The notes beneath the pieces were generated by a model. It worked only from the letters and a program-made list of their open reading frames with translations. It was not told the DNA's origin and searched no databases. A stretch of 64,000 nucleotides of DNA. Source: Nocardiopsis eucommiae. Its GTDB lineage: Bacteria; Actinomycetota; Actinomycetes; Streptosporangiales; Streptosporangiaceae. Positions 27,241 through 36,588 of this stretch are shown piece by piece. Where the stretch lies: assembly GCA_018388625.1 (NCBI GenBank), contig CP074402.1, positions 5,394,001 through 5,458,000 on the forward strand, written 5' to 3'. The number at the start of each line of letters is the position of its first letter. Position 1 is the stretch's first letter. The position numbers were made by a program, and so were the translations under genes.

Positions 27241-27398
27241 AGGACGAGTCCGGGGTCAGGGTGCCCTGAACCCTGATGCGTTGGTTCCGCTCGTCGAACT
27301 CCACGAGCGCGGGCGGCCGATGTTCGGTGAGGGAACGAGGGGTGCGGTGTCGGGACGCGGGCGCGGTCCTTCCGGGCTTCGGGGCGGGGGTCCCGGAA

Positions 27399-28601
27399 CT
27401 ACCGGGCTCGGGAGAGGACCTTCTTCTGCAGGGCCTCCAGCGGACCCTGACGGAAGGCGCGCAGCCACAGCAGGGAGGACACCACCAGCACCAGCGACAC
27501 CACGGCCCACAGGACCAGCACCCACCACCGTCCCGTGTCCGCCATCCGTTCGGCCAGTCCGAGGCCGAAGCCGTAACAGACGAACATGAGGAGGACGTTC
27601 TGGGCCACGTACCCGGTCATCGCCATCCGGCCGAGGGCGGAGACCCCCGTGACCACGGGCCCGGTGCCGTTCGTACGGTCCAGCAGGCGGCCGACCAGCC
27701 CGATCAGACCCACGGCGACCAGCGGAGCCACCACGTAGCGGTCCATGAGGAGCCAGTCCGGCCCGGCGACGGCGGTGACCACGGTGAGCGGGACGCCGAG
27801 GCCGAGACCCCACCCGAGCAGGCGGACGCGGAGGGCCCGCCCGACGGGGTCGCCCGCGAAGGCACCGGCCCGCAGGAGCCGCACCCCCAGCAGGAACATG
27901 AACACCATCAGACCGAAGGTGAGGACGGGTTCGAGGCGCAACCCCAGGAAGTGGTCCAGGCGGAAGGCGACCTGGTCCGCGTAGGAACCGTGCGCGTAGA
28001 GCTCGACCGCCTCGGGTGGCACGGTCGAGGTCCTCGCGGGATCCGTCACGAGCGCCGCCGTCACCAGGCCCATGAGGGCCACGTGCAGGGACACCGACAC
28101 CCACATGACCCTGTTCCGGGCGCGCTCCGAACGAGTGAGAAGCCAGGCGACCAGCAGGGCGACCGCCGCGTACCCCATGAGCACGTCACCCGCGAAGACC
28201 AGTGTGAAGTGCACCGTCCCCTCGACGAACAGGAACAGCGCCCGCCACCGGTAGGGTCCGGGCCAGCGCGCGCCCCGTCGGGCGGCCGACCGGAACTGGA
28301 CGGCCAGGCCCGCGCCGAACAACAGCGTGAGCAGGGCGAGGAACGTGCCGTTGGCGGCGGTCCGGAAGACGCCCTCGGCCAGGGTGGCGGCGGAGGGGTC
28401 GGCGTGGAACGACGTGAACGGACTCAGCTCGTCGGAGCCGTACAGGATCGCGGCGTCCCCGCCGGGCCCGGCGAACAGCCACACGTTGGTGGCGAGGGTG
28501 CCGAGGATGGCGACACCCCGCAGGACGTCCAGCAGGGGCAGCCGTCCGCCGACGGCACCGCCGGGGGTTGCGCCTCGGAGCGCTGTGTCGTCGCTGATCA
28601 C
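27399..28601 (-). CDS. DUF418-domain membrane protein
   Basis: A 400-aa membrane protein with about nine hydrophobic helices. The opening GRLPLLDVLRGVAILGTLATN and the late GRMAMTGYVAQNVLLMFVCYG are characteristic of DUF418/YeiB-type proteins. The closing GPLEALQKKV corresponds to the family's usual C-terminal end. GTG 28601 lies one base after the TetR stop, so the two are one operon and the TetR probably controls it. The family has no established biochemical role; a transport or acyl-transfer function is only suspected. Confidence 0.85.
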   Translation of the reverse strand: MISDDTALRGATPGGAVGGRLPLLDVLRGVAILGTLATNVWLFAGPGGDAAILYGSDELSPFTSFHADPSAATLAEGVFRTAANGTFLALLTLLFGAGLAVQFRSAARRGARWPGPYRWRALFLFVEGTVHFTLVFAGDVLMGYAAVALLVAWLLTRSERARNRVMWVSVSLHVALMGLVTAALVTDPARTSTVPPEAVELYAHGSYADQVAFRLDHFLGLRLEPVLTFGLMVFMFLLGVRLLRAGAFAGDPVGRALRVRLLGWGLGLGVPLTVVTAVAGPDWLLMDRYVVAPLVAVGLIGLVGRLLDRTNGTGPVVTGVSALGRMAMTGYVAQNVLLMFVCYGFGLGLAERMADTGRWWVLVLWAVVSLVLVVSSLLWLRAFRQGPLEALQKKVLSRAR

Positions 28602-28602
28602 G

Positions 28603-29211
28603 TCAGGCTTCCTCCGCCCGCGCGGAGAAGAGGCGGTCGAAGTGCAGCCGGAGCAGGCGCTCGGCGGTGGCGTCGTCGAACAGGTCCGGGGTGGCCAGCT
28701 GGTGCAGGGTGAGCCCGTCCGCCAGGGCCACCAGGGCCGCGGCCTCGGCGTGGGGGTCGAGGTCGGCGGGGAGCTCGCCCAGGCGCCGCGCGGCGTCCAG
28801 CCCCTCCGCCAGCCCGTCGACCAGCTGGCGGGTGGTGGTCCGGTGCAGCTCGGCCATCTCGGGGTCGCGGACGGCGTTGGGGAGGAACTCCAGCCAGACG
28901 GTCAGCTCCATGCGCCGTTCCTCGTCCATGGGCAGGAGGGTGTGCGCGATCCGGAACATGAGGTCGCGGACGGGCGCGACCCGCTCCACCGCCTCGATCC
29001 TCTCCTCACCGCGCCGGTAGAGGTGCTCGACGCCGAAGCGCAGGAGGTCGGACTTGCTGCGGAAGTAGCGCTGGACCAGCCCCACGGACCCGCCGAGCTC
29101 GTCGGCGACGTCCGCGAAGGTGGTCGCGGCCAGGCCCTTCCGGGCGATGGTGCGCAGCAGGGCCTCGGCGACCTGGCGCCTTCTCTCGTCGTGGTCAGCG
29201 GTGCGTGGCAT
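28603..29211 (-). CDS. TetR-family regulator with autoregulatory palindrome
   Basis: A 202-aa TetR protein. The helix-turn-helix is ATTFADVADELGGSVGLVQRYFRSKSDLL (residues ~28-57). The remainder is an all-helical ligand-binding domain (WLEFLPNAVRDPEMAELHR). Its ATG is directly preceded by an AT-only palindrome and a TAATAT element six bases before the start, with no ribosome-binding site. The message is therefore probably leaderless, and the repressor should block its own promoter. It is co-transcribed with the DUF418 gene. Confidence 0.88.
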   Translation of the reverse strand: MPRTADHDERRRQVAEALLRTIARKGLAATTFADVADELGGSVGLVQRYFRSKSDLLRFGVEHLYRRGEERIEAVERVAPVRDLMFRIAHTLLPMDEERRMELTVWLEFLPNAVRDPEMAELHRTTTRQLVDGLAEGLDAARRLGELPADLDPHAEAAALVALADGLTLHQLATPDLFDDATAERLLRLHFDRLFSARAEEA

Positions 29212-29238
29212 ATAAAAATATTAGGGACATATTTTTAT
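29212..29238. promoter_or_regulatory. TetR operator overlapping a promoter
   Basis: A perfect inverted repeat, ATAAAAATAT (29212-29221) and ATATTTTTAT (29229-29238), with spacer TAGGGAC. On the minus strand TTTGCG, an 18-base spacer and TAATAT overlap it, placing transcription start at the ATG. Twenty A/T bases in such a GC-rich sequence are striking. Confidence 0.82.
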
Positions 29239-29370
29239 TACCGCAAACGCTGACCCCTCCCGGCCGCCCCTGGTCCGGGCCTCCCGTGGTTTCCGTGTCC
29301 GGGGTCGCCCCGATAATGCGGTGACGGCTTGCCCGCGCACGGGGGCCGAGACGGGCGAACGGGAGGCGAC

Positions 29371-30667
29371 GTGGGAGCGGACGGGCGGGGCGCGAAGGGC
29401 GCGCCGCGACCAGCGGTGAGCCGCAGGTCCCTGCTGGTCGGCGGGGGTGTTCTCCTGGGCGGCGCCGCCCTGCTGGGCGCCTCGGTCCACGCCGCCCGGG
29501 AACGCTGGGACGTGGCGGTCGTGGGGGCCGGGGTCACCGGGCTCTCCGCCGCCCGCAACCTCGCCGACCACGGCCTCACCGTGGTCGTCCTGGAGGCCCG
29601 CGACCGGATCGGCGGCCAGCTGTACACCGACCACACCTTCAGCTCCGTCCCCGTCGAGCTGGGCGCCGGACTGATCCACGGCCGGGAGGCCCACACCTGG
29701 GAACTGGTGGCGGAGGCCGGGGTCGAGACCGTCCCGGTGCGCGCCGGGGAGGGGGTGTCCGACCCCGTCCCGACCCCGGAGGCCCCCGCGACGACGAGGA
29801 CGCCGCCGCGTACCTGCGCCGGATGGGCGTGCCCGAGGACCGGTGGCCCCCGGTGGCCATCGACAACGAGTCGCTGGAGCGGTGGAGCGCCGTGTGGATG
29901 CGCGAGTACGGGATCTTCGACTGGTGGTCCGTGCCCCGGGACAACTTCCGGGTGGTCGGCGGCTACGACGGCCTCCTCCCGCCGCTCTCCCACGGGCTGG
30001 ACGTGCGCCTGGAGCACACGGTGCGCCGCGTGCGGTGGTCCGGGCGCGGCGTGGAGCTGGACACGGCGGCGCCCGACGGGGACCTCACGGTACGGGCGGA
30101 CCGGTGCGTGGTCACGCTGCCGATCGGGGTCCTCAAGGCGGGCGACGTCGCGTTCGAACCGGAGCTGCCGTCGAGCCATCAGGAGGCGGTCGACGCCCTG
30201 GACCGGACCGACGCCCTCAAGCTCGTGTACGAGTTCGACCGCGCGGTCTTCCCCGCCGACGAGGACGCCCTCGGATGGGACGAGGACACCGGCTTCGTGT
30301 TCTGGTGCCTGTCCCGGGTCTCCCCGAGGTGGTGGTGGCCTGGGCCGCGGGAGAGCGCGCCCGGGAGCTCCTGGCGCTGCCGCCGGACCAGCGGTTCGCC
30401 GCCGGGCTGACGGCGCTGTCCGAAGCGCTCGGGGAACGGCTGCCGACACCCGTCGCGCGGACCACGCACGACTGGGCGGCCGACGAGTTCAGCCGGGGCG
30501 CCTACCTGGTCGTCCCGCCGGGCGCGCACGACGCACCGGACGCCCTCGCCCGACCGTTGGAGGGAGTGCTGTACTTCGCGGGTGAACCGACCACCGGTGA
30601 GAACACCGTGGACGGCGCCTACGCCAGCGGCTACGACACCACGGACGCCCTGCTGGCCCGGGGGTGA
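29371..30667 (+). CDS. Tat-exported flavin amine oxidase-like FAD oxidoreductase (two frame breaks)
   Basis: About 432 aa after one-base additions in the C runs 29783-29787 and 30322-30325. The N-terminus has a twin-arginine signal (AVSRRSLLVGGGVLLGGAAL). The FAD dinucleotide fold is DVAVVGAGVTGLSAARN and ends VVVLEARDRIGGQL. The C-terminal FAD loop is LYFAGEPTTGENTVDGAYASG. These features place it with flavin monoamine oxidases and polyamine oxidases acting outside the membrane. GTG 29371 follows GGGAGG. It stands alone, divergent from the TetR operator. The substrate amine is unknown. Confidence 0.82.
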
Positions 30668-30822
30668 GGGCGCACACCCCGACGGATCTCCGGGTGTCCC
30701 CAGAACCACACCCTGAACGTTATGCCGGAAATGGGCACTTGTGATGCAATAACCAGTGGGTTCGTGACCCGTGAGGGCCCCGACACCGCGCATCTGCACA
30801 GCAAGTTAGAGGGAGGTTGGCG

Positions 30823-31626
30823 ATGACCAACCGCGCGTACGTGATCGCAGGGTCGGAGGCCACCGGCGGCGCCGGGATCCAGGCTGACCTCAAGGCCTTC
30901 CAGGAACTGGGCGTCTACGGCATGGGGACGATCACCTGCATCGTCTCCTTCGACCCCGGGAACGGATGGGGCCACCGCTTCGTGCCGGTCGACCCCGGTG
31001 TCATCGCCGACCAGATCGAGGCCGCCACCGCCTGCCACGACCTCGACGTCGTCAAGATCGGCATGCTCGGCACCCCCGACACCATCGACGTCGTCTCCAA
31101 GGCCCTCCAGCGCCAGACGTGGCGGCACGTGGTCCTCGACCCGGTCCTGATCTGCAAGGGACAGGAGCCCGGCGCCGCCCTGGACACCGACAAGGCCCTG
31201 ACCGCGCAGATCCTGCCGCTGGCCACCGTGATCACCCCGAACCACTTCGAGGCCCGCACCCTCGCGGGGATGGAGTCGATCGAGACCGTCGACGACCTCG
31301 TCGAGGCGGCCCGCCGCATCCGCGAGCTCGGCCCCCGGCACGTGGTCGTCAAGGGCGGCACGGAGCTCCCCGGCCCCGACGCCGTCGACGTCTACTTCGA
31401 CGGCGAGGAGGTCACCGTCCTGAGCGCCCCGAAGATCGGTGAGGAGCGGGTGAGCGGGGCGGGCTGCACCTTCGCCGCCGCGATCACCGCCGAGCTGGCC
31501 AAGGGCGCCGAGGTGGGCGACGCCGTGCGCACCGCCAAGGCGATGGTCCGCGAGGGCATCTCCCAGCGGCTGACGACCCACGCGCCCTTCGCCTCCGTCG
31601 TGCCGGTCTCGCCCTCCCGGCCCTGA
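30823..31626 (+). CDS. pdxK: pyridoxine kinase, ThiD-like PdxK
   Basis: A 267-aa ribokinase-fold kinase. AYVIAGSEATGGAGIQADLK at the start and FQELGVYGMGTITCIVSFDP match the Bacillus PdxK/ThiD type. VVLDPVLICKGQ and the C-terminal anion-hole motif GEERVSGAGCTFAAAITAEL are present. It phosphorylates pyridoxine, and possibly hydroxymethylpyrimidine, with ATP. ATG at 30823 follows GGGAGG by six bases. The gene is isolated, with a 155-base leader. Confidence 0.88.
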   Translation: MTNRAYVIAGSEATGGAGIQADLKAFQELGVYGMGTITCIVSFDPGNGWGHRFVPVDPGVIADQIEAATACHDLDVVKIGMLGTPDTIDVVSKALQRQTWRHVVLDPVLICKGQEPGAALDTDKALTAQILPLATVITPNHFEARTLAGMESIETVDDLVEAARRIRELGPRHVVVKGGTELPGPDAVDVYFDGEEVTVLSAPKIGEERVSGAGCTFAAAITAELAKGAEVGDAVRTAKAMVREGISQRLTTHAPFASVVPVSPSRP

Positions 31627-31735
31627 TCCCCACGGGGTGTCCTCGGTCACTCTCGCCACATACGTCGCCCGGATCATGATTGATTCCGGCTGAATCGGAC
31701 AAGCCTGTGGGTGAATCCGATCGAAGGAGGCTCGC

Positions 31736-31930
31736 ATGTCCGAGAGCGACAAGGCCGAGAACAAGTTCGACGAGTTCAAGGGCAAGGCCAAGGAGGGCGT
31801 CGGCAAGGCCACCGGCAACGAGCAGTGGCAGGCCGAGGGCAAGGCCGAACAGACCAAGTCCAAGCTCAAGCAGGCGGGCGAGAAGGTCAAGGACGCCCTG
31901 ACGCCGGACGACAGGCCCGGACGCGACTAG
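31736..31930 (+). CDS. CsbD-family stress protein
   Basis: A 64-aa highly charged, probably disordered protein with the CsbD repeats (NKFDEFKGKAKEGVGKATGN, then EGKAEQTKSKLKQAGEKVKD). CsbD-type proteins are induced by the general stress response; their molecular role is unknown. A strong GAAGGAGG site lies six bases before the ATG. A hairpin terminator follows. Confidence 0.93.
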   Translation: MSESDKAENKFDEFKGKAKEGVGKATGNEQWQAEGKAEQTKSKLKQAGEKVKDALTPDDRPGRD

Positions 31931-31957
31931 GACTCCCAGGTCGCACCCAGGACACCA

Positions 31958-31983
31958 GGGGAGGTCCCGCACGGGGCCTCCCC
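31958..31983. terminator. bidirectional hairpin terminator
   Basis: GGGGAGGTCCC (31958-31968) pairs with GGGGCCTCCCC (31973-31983) with one mismatch. It lies between csbD and the converging marR gene. Confidence 0.65.
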
Positions 31984-32001
31984 CTCGTCACGTCCAGGGG
32001 C

Positions 32002-32508
32002 TCACGGCGTCTCGGGGGCGGTGTCGCCCAGGGAGAGCAGCAGCGTCCGCATCAGGTCGGCGAGCTGCTCCTGCTCCTCCCCGCTCAGGCCGTCGAGCAG
32101 GCGCGCCTCGTTCTCCACGTGCGCGGCCACCGCGCCGTCCACCAGCGCCAGACCCTTGCCGGTGAGGGTGACCAGGACACGGCGTCGGCTCGCCGGATCG
32201 ACCTGTCGGTGGACCAGCTCCTTGCGCACGAGGCGGTCGACCCGGTTCGTCATGGCGGCCGAACCCACCATCATCATCCGGACCAGGTCCTTCGCGGTCA
32301 GCTGGTACGGCTCCCCGGACCGCCGCAGCGTGGCCAGCACGTCGAACTCCCAGCGCTCCAGGTCGTACTCGGCCAGGAGGTCGGAGACCCTCCTCCCCAG
32401 CAGCTGCTGCAAGCGGTTCATCCGACCGATCACCCCCATCGGGGAGGCGTCGAGGTCGGGCCGCTCTCGGGCCCACTGGGCGAGGAAGAGGTCGACGGCG
32501 TCGTTCAT
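32002..32508 (-). CDS. MarR-family regulator of the adjacent EamA exporter
   Basis: A 168-aa MarR protein. The winged helix spans YQLTAKDLVRMMMVGSAAMTNRVDRL with the wing RQVDPASRRRVLVTLTGKG (residues ~68-120). It is divergent from an EamA transporter gene, the usual MarR/exporter pairing, and stacked palindromes lie in the gap. It probably represses the transporter until a small ligand binds. Confidence 0.88.
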   Translation of the reverse strand: MNDAVDLFLAQWARERPDLDASPMGVIGRMNRLQQLLGRRVSDLLAEYDLERWEFDVLATLRRSGEPYQLTAKDLVRMMMVGSAAMTNRVDRLVRKELVHRQVDPASRRRVLVTLTGKGLALVDGAVAAHVENEARLLDGLSGEEQEQLADLMRTLLLSLGDTAPETP

Positions 32509-32568
32509 CCGGCGATCATAGCGCCGTGGCCTTGACCTCCTCCGCTCCGTTCACCTAACCTTTCAGCA

Positions 32569-32588
32569 TCGAACACTTCGACATCGAA
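32569..32588. promoter_or_regulatory. overlapping palindromes, probable MarR operator
   Basis: TCGAA-CAC-TTCGA (32569-32581) shares its second half with TTCGA-CA-TCGAA (32577-32588), giving three half-sites in 20 bases. It sits just before the EamA start and about 60 bases from the marR start. Confidence 0.65.
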
Positions 32589-32598
32589 GGGTTGGCTG

Positions 32599-33560
32599 AT
32601 GACTCCCCCGTCACGGCGACCAACGGGCGCGTGCGCGTTCTCGGTGACTCACTGGTCACCGCCCTGGCACCCATGGTGTGGGGCAGCACCTACCTGGTCA
32701 CCACCGAACTCCTGCCACCCGACCGCCCCCTGCTGGCGGCCCTCCTGCGCGCCCTTCCCGCCGGACTCCTCCTGGTGCTGTTCGCCCGGGCCCTGCCCTC
32801 GGGGGTGTGGTGGTGGCGTTCACTGGTCCTGGGCTCCCTGAACATCGGCGCCTTCCTCTACCTCCTCCACGTGGCCGCCTACCTGCTGCCGGGCGGCGTC
32901 GCGGCCCTGGTGATGGCGGTCCAACCGGTGATCGTCATGCTCCTGGCCGCCCTGTTGCTGGGCGACCGGCTCCGACTGACGCACCTCCTCGCCTGCCTGC
33001 TCGGCGCGTCCGGCGTGGGCCTGCTCGTGGCGGGCCCGGAGGCCGCCCTGAACCCCGTGGGGATCCTGGCCGGGCTGGCCGCCGCCGTCTCGATGGGCAC
33101 CGGCCTGGTCCTCACCAAACGCTGGGGGCGCCCCGAGGGGGTGAGCCTGCTGGGCGCCACCGGCTGGCAGCTCACCGCCGGAGGGCTCGTCCTGCTGCCG
33201 CCCACCCTGGCCGTCGAGGGCCTGCCCGCGGGCCTCGGCGCGGCCCACCTCGCCGGGTACGGCTACCTGGGCCTGGTCGGCGCCCTGCTCTCCTACGTGC
33301 TGTGGTTCCGGGGGCTGGAGCGGTTGCCGGCGCTGGCGGTGTCCTTCCTGTCCTTCGCCAGCCCGCTCACCGCGACCCTCCTGGGCTACCTCGTGCTCGG
33401 CGAGACCCTCTCCCCCGTCCAGGGCCTGGGCGCCCTCGCCGCGATCGGCGCCGTGCTGCTGGTCCAGCTCACCTCGCACCGCCCCGCCGGACCCACGCGC
33501 GACACCCTCCACCCGCCCAGGTCCAGACCGGCGGAGACCCACGAGGAACCGGTGTCCTGA
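32599..33560 (+). CDS. EamA/DMT-family transporter
   Basis: A ten-helix drug/metabolite transporter made of two EamA repeats; the first ends near GVGLLVAGPEAALN and the second near LGALAAIGAVLLVQL. WGSTYLVTTELLPPDRPLLA is the typical N-terminal entry. As written, the frame opens only from TTG 32592, which lacks a usable ribosome site. ATG 32599 has AAGG eight bases upstream and joins the same frame if one C is added in 32605-32609, so it is preferred (320 aa). It probably exports a metabolite under MarR control. Confidence 0.85.
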
Positions 33561-33605
33561 CGGGTCCCTGATCCATGGATCGGGCCAGGTACCGGCGGGC
33601 GGGGC

Positions 33606-33629
33606 CGCCCCGGGGGCGTCCCCGGGGCG
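33606..33629 (+). terminator. hairpin terminator after the EamA gene
   Basis: A perfect 10-bp stem, CGCCCCGGGG (33606-33615) and CCCCGGGGCG (33620-33629), with loop GCGT. A 12-base palindrome GATCCATGGATC lies just before it at 33570-33581. Confidence 0.7.
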
Positions 33630-33740
33630 TCCTCGGCGCAGGCGGTCCGGTCCGGACCGGCCCTGAGTTCGCGCGATCGCACCGAGCCAGAACCGACTCC
33701 AGCCGGAAACCAACAGAATCCTTCAGTTCGACCCACCCCG

Positions 33741-33770
33741 TTGACAGCGAACCCGGCGACAGGGCACCTT
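33741..33770 (+). promoter_or_regulatory. candidate promoter of the galactose operon
   Basis: A consensus TTGACA at 33741-33746, then 18 bases to CACCTT (33765-33770), a weak -10. It is about 45 bases before the DeoR start. The AT-rich stretch 33770-33800 that follows may hold the repressor site. Confidence 0.45.
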
Positions 33771-33812
33771 AATCAAACAAGTTCGCACATTTTCAATCAT
33801 CGGAGGGCTCGG

Positions 33813-34601
33813 ATGCTGGCCGCGCAACGGCGGGAGCTCATCCTGGAACAGGTCCGACGAGACGGCGGTGTCCGCGTCACCGAGCTGGTCGAGGCCTTCG
33901 ACGTGTCCGACATGACCATCCGGCGTGACCTCGACGCCCTGGAACACCGGGGCTCGCTGGTGAAGGTGCACGGTGGCGCCGTCGCCGCCGAGGGCGCCCG
34001 CACCACGGAGCCCGGGTTCGAGGCGAAGTCCACGCTCCAGTCCGACGAGAAGAGGGCGATCGCCCGCGCCGTCGCGGCACTGGTCGAGCCGCACAGCGCC
34101 GTGGGGCTCTCCGCCGGGACCACCACGGCCCTGGTCGCGGAGCACCTGCGGGACACCCCCGGACTGACCGTCGTCACCAACTCGATCCACGTGGCCGAGG
34201 TCCTCTACCGCTCCGCGCGCACCGACCAGACCGTGGCGCTCACCGGCGGGTTCCGCACCCCCTCGGACGCGCTCGTGGGCCCGCTCGCCCTGGCCTCCGT
34301 CCGCGGGATCAACCTGGACACCCTGGTCCTGGGCGTGCACGGCATCCACGACCGGGCCGGGTTCACCACGCCCAACCTGACGGAGGCCGAGACCAACCGG
34401 GCCCTCGTGGAGGCGGCCGGGACCCTGGTGGTCGCCGCCGACCACACCAAGTGGGGCACGGTCGGGCTCAGCACCATCGCCCCGCTGGACCGCTGCGACG
34501 TGCTCGTCACCGACGACCGGATCACCCCCGCCGCACGTGAGACCCTCCAGGACCGCGTGGGCCGCCTCGTGGTCACCGACGTCCCCCGGGAGGACGGATG
34601 A
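33813..34601 (+). CDS. DeoR/GlpR-family repressor of the galactose operon
   Basis: A 262-aa DeoR-type regulator. The N-terminal helix-turn-helix is VRVTELVEAFDVSDMTIRRDLDALEHRG (residues ~20-50). The C-terminal sugar-phosphate sensor contains SAGTTTALVAEHL and the late NLTEAETNRALVEAA. ATG 33813 follows GGAGGG by five bases; the open frame extends upstream through the promoter region and is not used. Its stop overlaps galT (ATGA), so it is the first gene of deoR-galT-galE-galK and probably autoregulates the pathway. Confidence 0.9.
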   Translation: MLAAQRRELILEQVRRDGGVRVTELVEAFDVSDMTIRRDLDALEHRGSLVKVHGGAVAAEGARTTEPGFEAKSTLQSDEKRAIARAVAALVEPHSAVGLSAGTTTALVAEHLRDTPGLTVVTNSIHVAEVLYRSARTDQTVALTGGFRTPSDALVGPLALASVRGINLDTLVLGVHGIHDRAGFTTPNLTEAETNRALVEAAGTLVVAADHTKWGTVGLSTIAPLDRCDVLVTDDRITPAARETLQDRVGRLVVTDVPREDG

Positions 34602-35623
34602 GGAAGACCGCCGCGCGGCTGGCCGACGGCCGCGAGATCATCTACTACGACGAGGAGGGCAGCGTCCGCGAGGAGGTCCCGGACCGGCGCGACCTGCCGC
34701 CCACCGTCTCCGGATCCGAGCTGCGCTGGGACCCGCTCCGGCGCGAGTGGGTGATCATCGCCGCACACCGCCAGGACCGCGTCCACCTGCCGCCGAGCGA
34801 CGAGTGCCCGCTGTGCCCCTCCCGGGACGGTCACCACTCCGAGGTGCCCTCGTCCTCCTACGACGTCGCGGTCTTCGAGAACCGCTTCCCCGCGCTGAGC
34901 GGACCCGAGGGACGCTGTGAGGTGGTCTGCTTCTCCTCGGACCACGACACCTCGCTCGCCGCGCTCGGGCCCCGGCGCGTGCGCACCCTCGTGGACGCGT
35001 GGGCCGACCGGACCGAGGAGCTGTCCGCCCGGCCCGAGGTGGCCCAGGTGTACGTCTTCGAGAACCGGGGCCGGGAGATCGGCGTGACCCTGCACCACCC
35101 CCACGGGCAGATCTACGCACTGCCCTTCGTCACCCCCGGACCGAACGCGACCTCGACTCGGCCCGGCGGCACCGCACGGCCACGGGCGGCGACCTGTTCT
35201 CCGACATCCTGGCCGCCGAGAGCGCCGGGCCCCGCGTGGTGCTGCGCAACGAACACTGGACGGCCTTCGTCCCCGAGGCGGCCCGTTGGCCCGTGGAGGT
35301 CCACGTCTACCCCCACCGGGCCGTGCCCGACCTGCCCGCCCTGGACGACGTCGAGCGCACCGCCCTCGCGGAGCTCTACGCCGACCTCCTGGGCCGCGCG
35401 GACCGGCTGTACGACACCCCGCTCCCCTACGTCTCCGCCTGGCACCAGGCGCCCGCCCACGACCCGGAGGCGCGCGGACTGGCCCGGCTGCGCCTCGAAC
35501 TGTTCTCCGTACGCCGCGCCCCCGGCAGAACTCAAGTACCTGGCCGGGACCGAGTCCGGCGCGGGTGTGTTCAGCAACGACGTGGCCCCCGAGGCCACGG
35601 CCCGACGACTCCGAGAGGTCTGA
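34598..35623 (+). CDS. galT: galactose-1-phosphate uridylyltransferase (two frame breaks)
   Basis: About 341 aa. GalT exchanges UMP between UDP-glucose and galactose 1-phosphate in the Leloir pathway. The active-site histidine motif is GVTLHHPHGQIYALPF, the N-terminal zinc cysteines lie in DECPLCPS, and the second-half motif is HVYPHRAVPDLPAL. Two opposite frame changes occur: one base missing in the C run 35133-35137 and one extra C in 35519-35523. Between them the true frame is SARRHRTATGGDLFSDIL. The start overlaps deoR and galE follows after three bases. Confidence 0.9.
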   Translation: MRKTAARLADGREIIYYDEEGSVREEVPDRRDLPPTVSGSELRWDPLRREWVIIAAHRQDRVHLPPSDECPLCPSRDGHHSEVPSSSYDVAVFENRFPALSGPEGRCEVVCFSSDHDTSLAALGPRRVRTLVDAWADRTEELSARPEVAQVYVFENRGREIGVTLHHPHGQIYALPFVTPGPNATSTRPGGTARPRAATCSPTSWPPRAPGPAWCCATNTGRPSSPRRPVGPWRSTSTPTGPCPTCPPWTTSSAPPSRSSTPTSWAARTGCTTPRSPTSPPGTRRPPTTRRRADWPGCASNCSPYAAPPAELKYLAGTESGAGVFSNDVAPEATARRLREV

Positions 35624-35626
35624 TCC

Positions 35627-36588
35627 GTGAAACTCCTCGTCACCGGCGGCGCCGGCTACGTCGGCGGTGTCGTCACCGCGCTGCTGACCGGGGCCGGGCA
35701 CGAGGTCACCGTGCTCGACGACCTCTCCACGGGGCACCGGGACGCGGTCGCCCCCGGGGCGATCCTGGTCGAGGGGACCTGCGCGCCGCCACCGACGTGC
35801 TCGACCCGTCCTTCGACGGGGTCGTGCACCTGGCCGCGAGGTCCCTGGTCAGCGAGTCCGTCCGGGACCCGGGACCGTACTGGGAGACCAACGTGGGCGG
35901 CACCCTGGCCCTGCTGGAGGCCGCGCGCACCCACGGGGTGCGCCGCCTCGTGTTCTCCTCCACCGCCGCCACCTACGGCGACCCGCCCACGGACGCGCCG
36001 CTGCGCGAGACCGACCCGGCACTGCCCACCAACCCCTACGGTGCGAGCAAGCTCGCCGTGGACCATCTGCTCGACGGGTGGGCACGGTCGCACGGGCTGG
36101 GCGCGGTGAGCCTGCGCTACTTCAACGTCGCCGGGGCCCACCTGGGGTTCGGCGAACGGCACGAGCCCGAGACCCACCTCATCCCGAACCTCCTCCGGGT
36201 GGCCTCCGGGGAGGTCCCGCACGCCTCGGTCCTCGGTACCGACTACCCGACCCCGGACGGCACCGCCGTCCGCGACTACCTGCACGTGGCCGACCTCGCC
36301 GGGGCCCACCTGGCGGCGCTGGAGCACGCGGCCCCCGGTACCCACCGGGTGTTCAACCTGGGCGGCGGCACCGGTTCCTCGGTGCGCGAGGTCCTGGCCG
36401 CCGTGCGGCGGGTCACGGGACACCCGGTCCCGGTGGTGGAGGAGCCCCGGAGAGCCGGTGACCCGGCGGTTCTGGTCGCCGCCGTCGACCGGGCCCGCCG
36501 GGAGCTGGGCTGGGAGCCCACCCGTGGACTCGACGAGATCGTGGCGGACGCGTGGGACTTCACGCGTGCCGGGGAGGTCTCCCGGTGA
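35627..36588 (+). CDS. galE: UDP-glucose 4-epimerase (frame break)
   Basis: About 320 aa after adding one G in 35773-35776. It has the NAD-binding start LLVTGGAGYVGGVVTALL, the short-chain dehydrogenase catalytic pair in TNPYGASKLAVDHLL (Tyr-x3-Lys), and SLRYFNVAGAHLGFGERH as the sugar-binding region. It interconverts UDP-galactose and UDP-glucose. The start is GTG 35627. The stop overlaps the galK start (GTGA). Confidence 0.9.
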
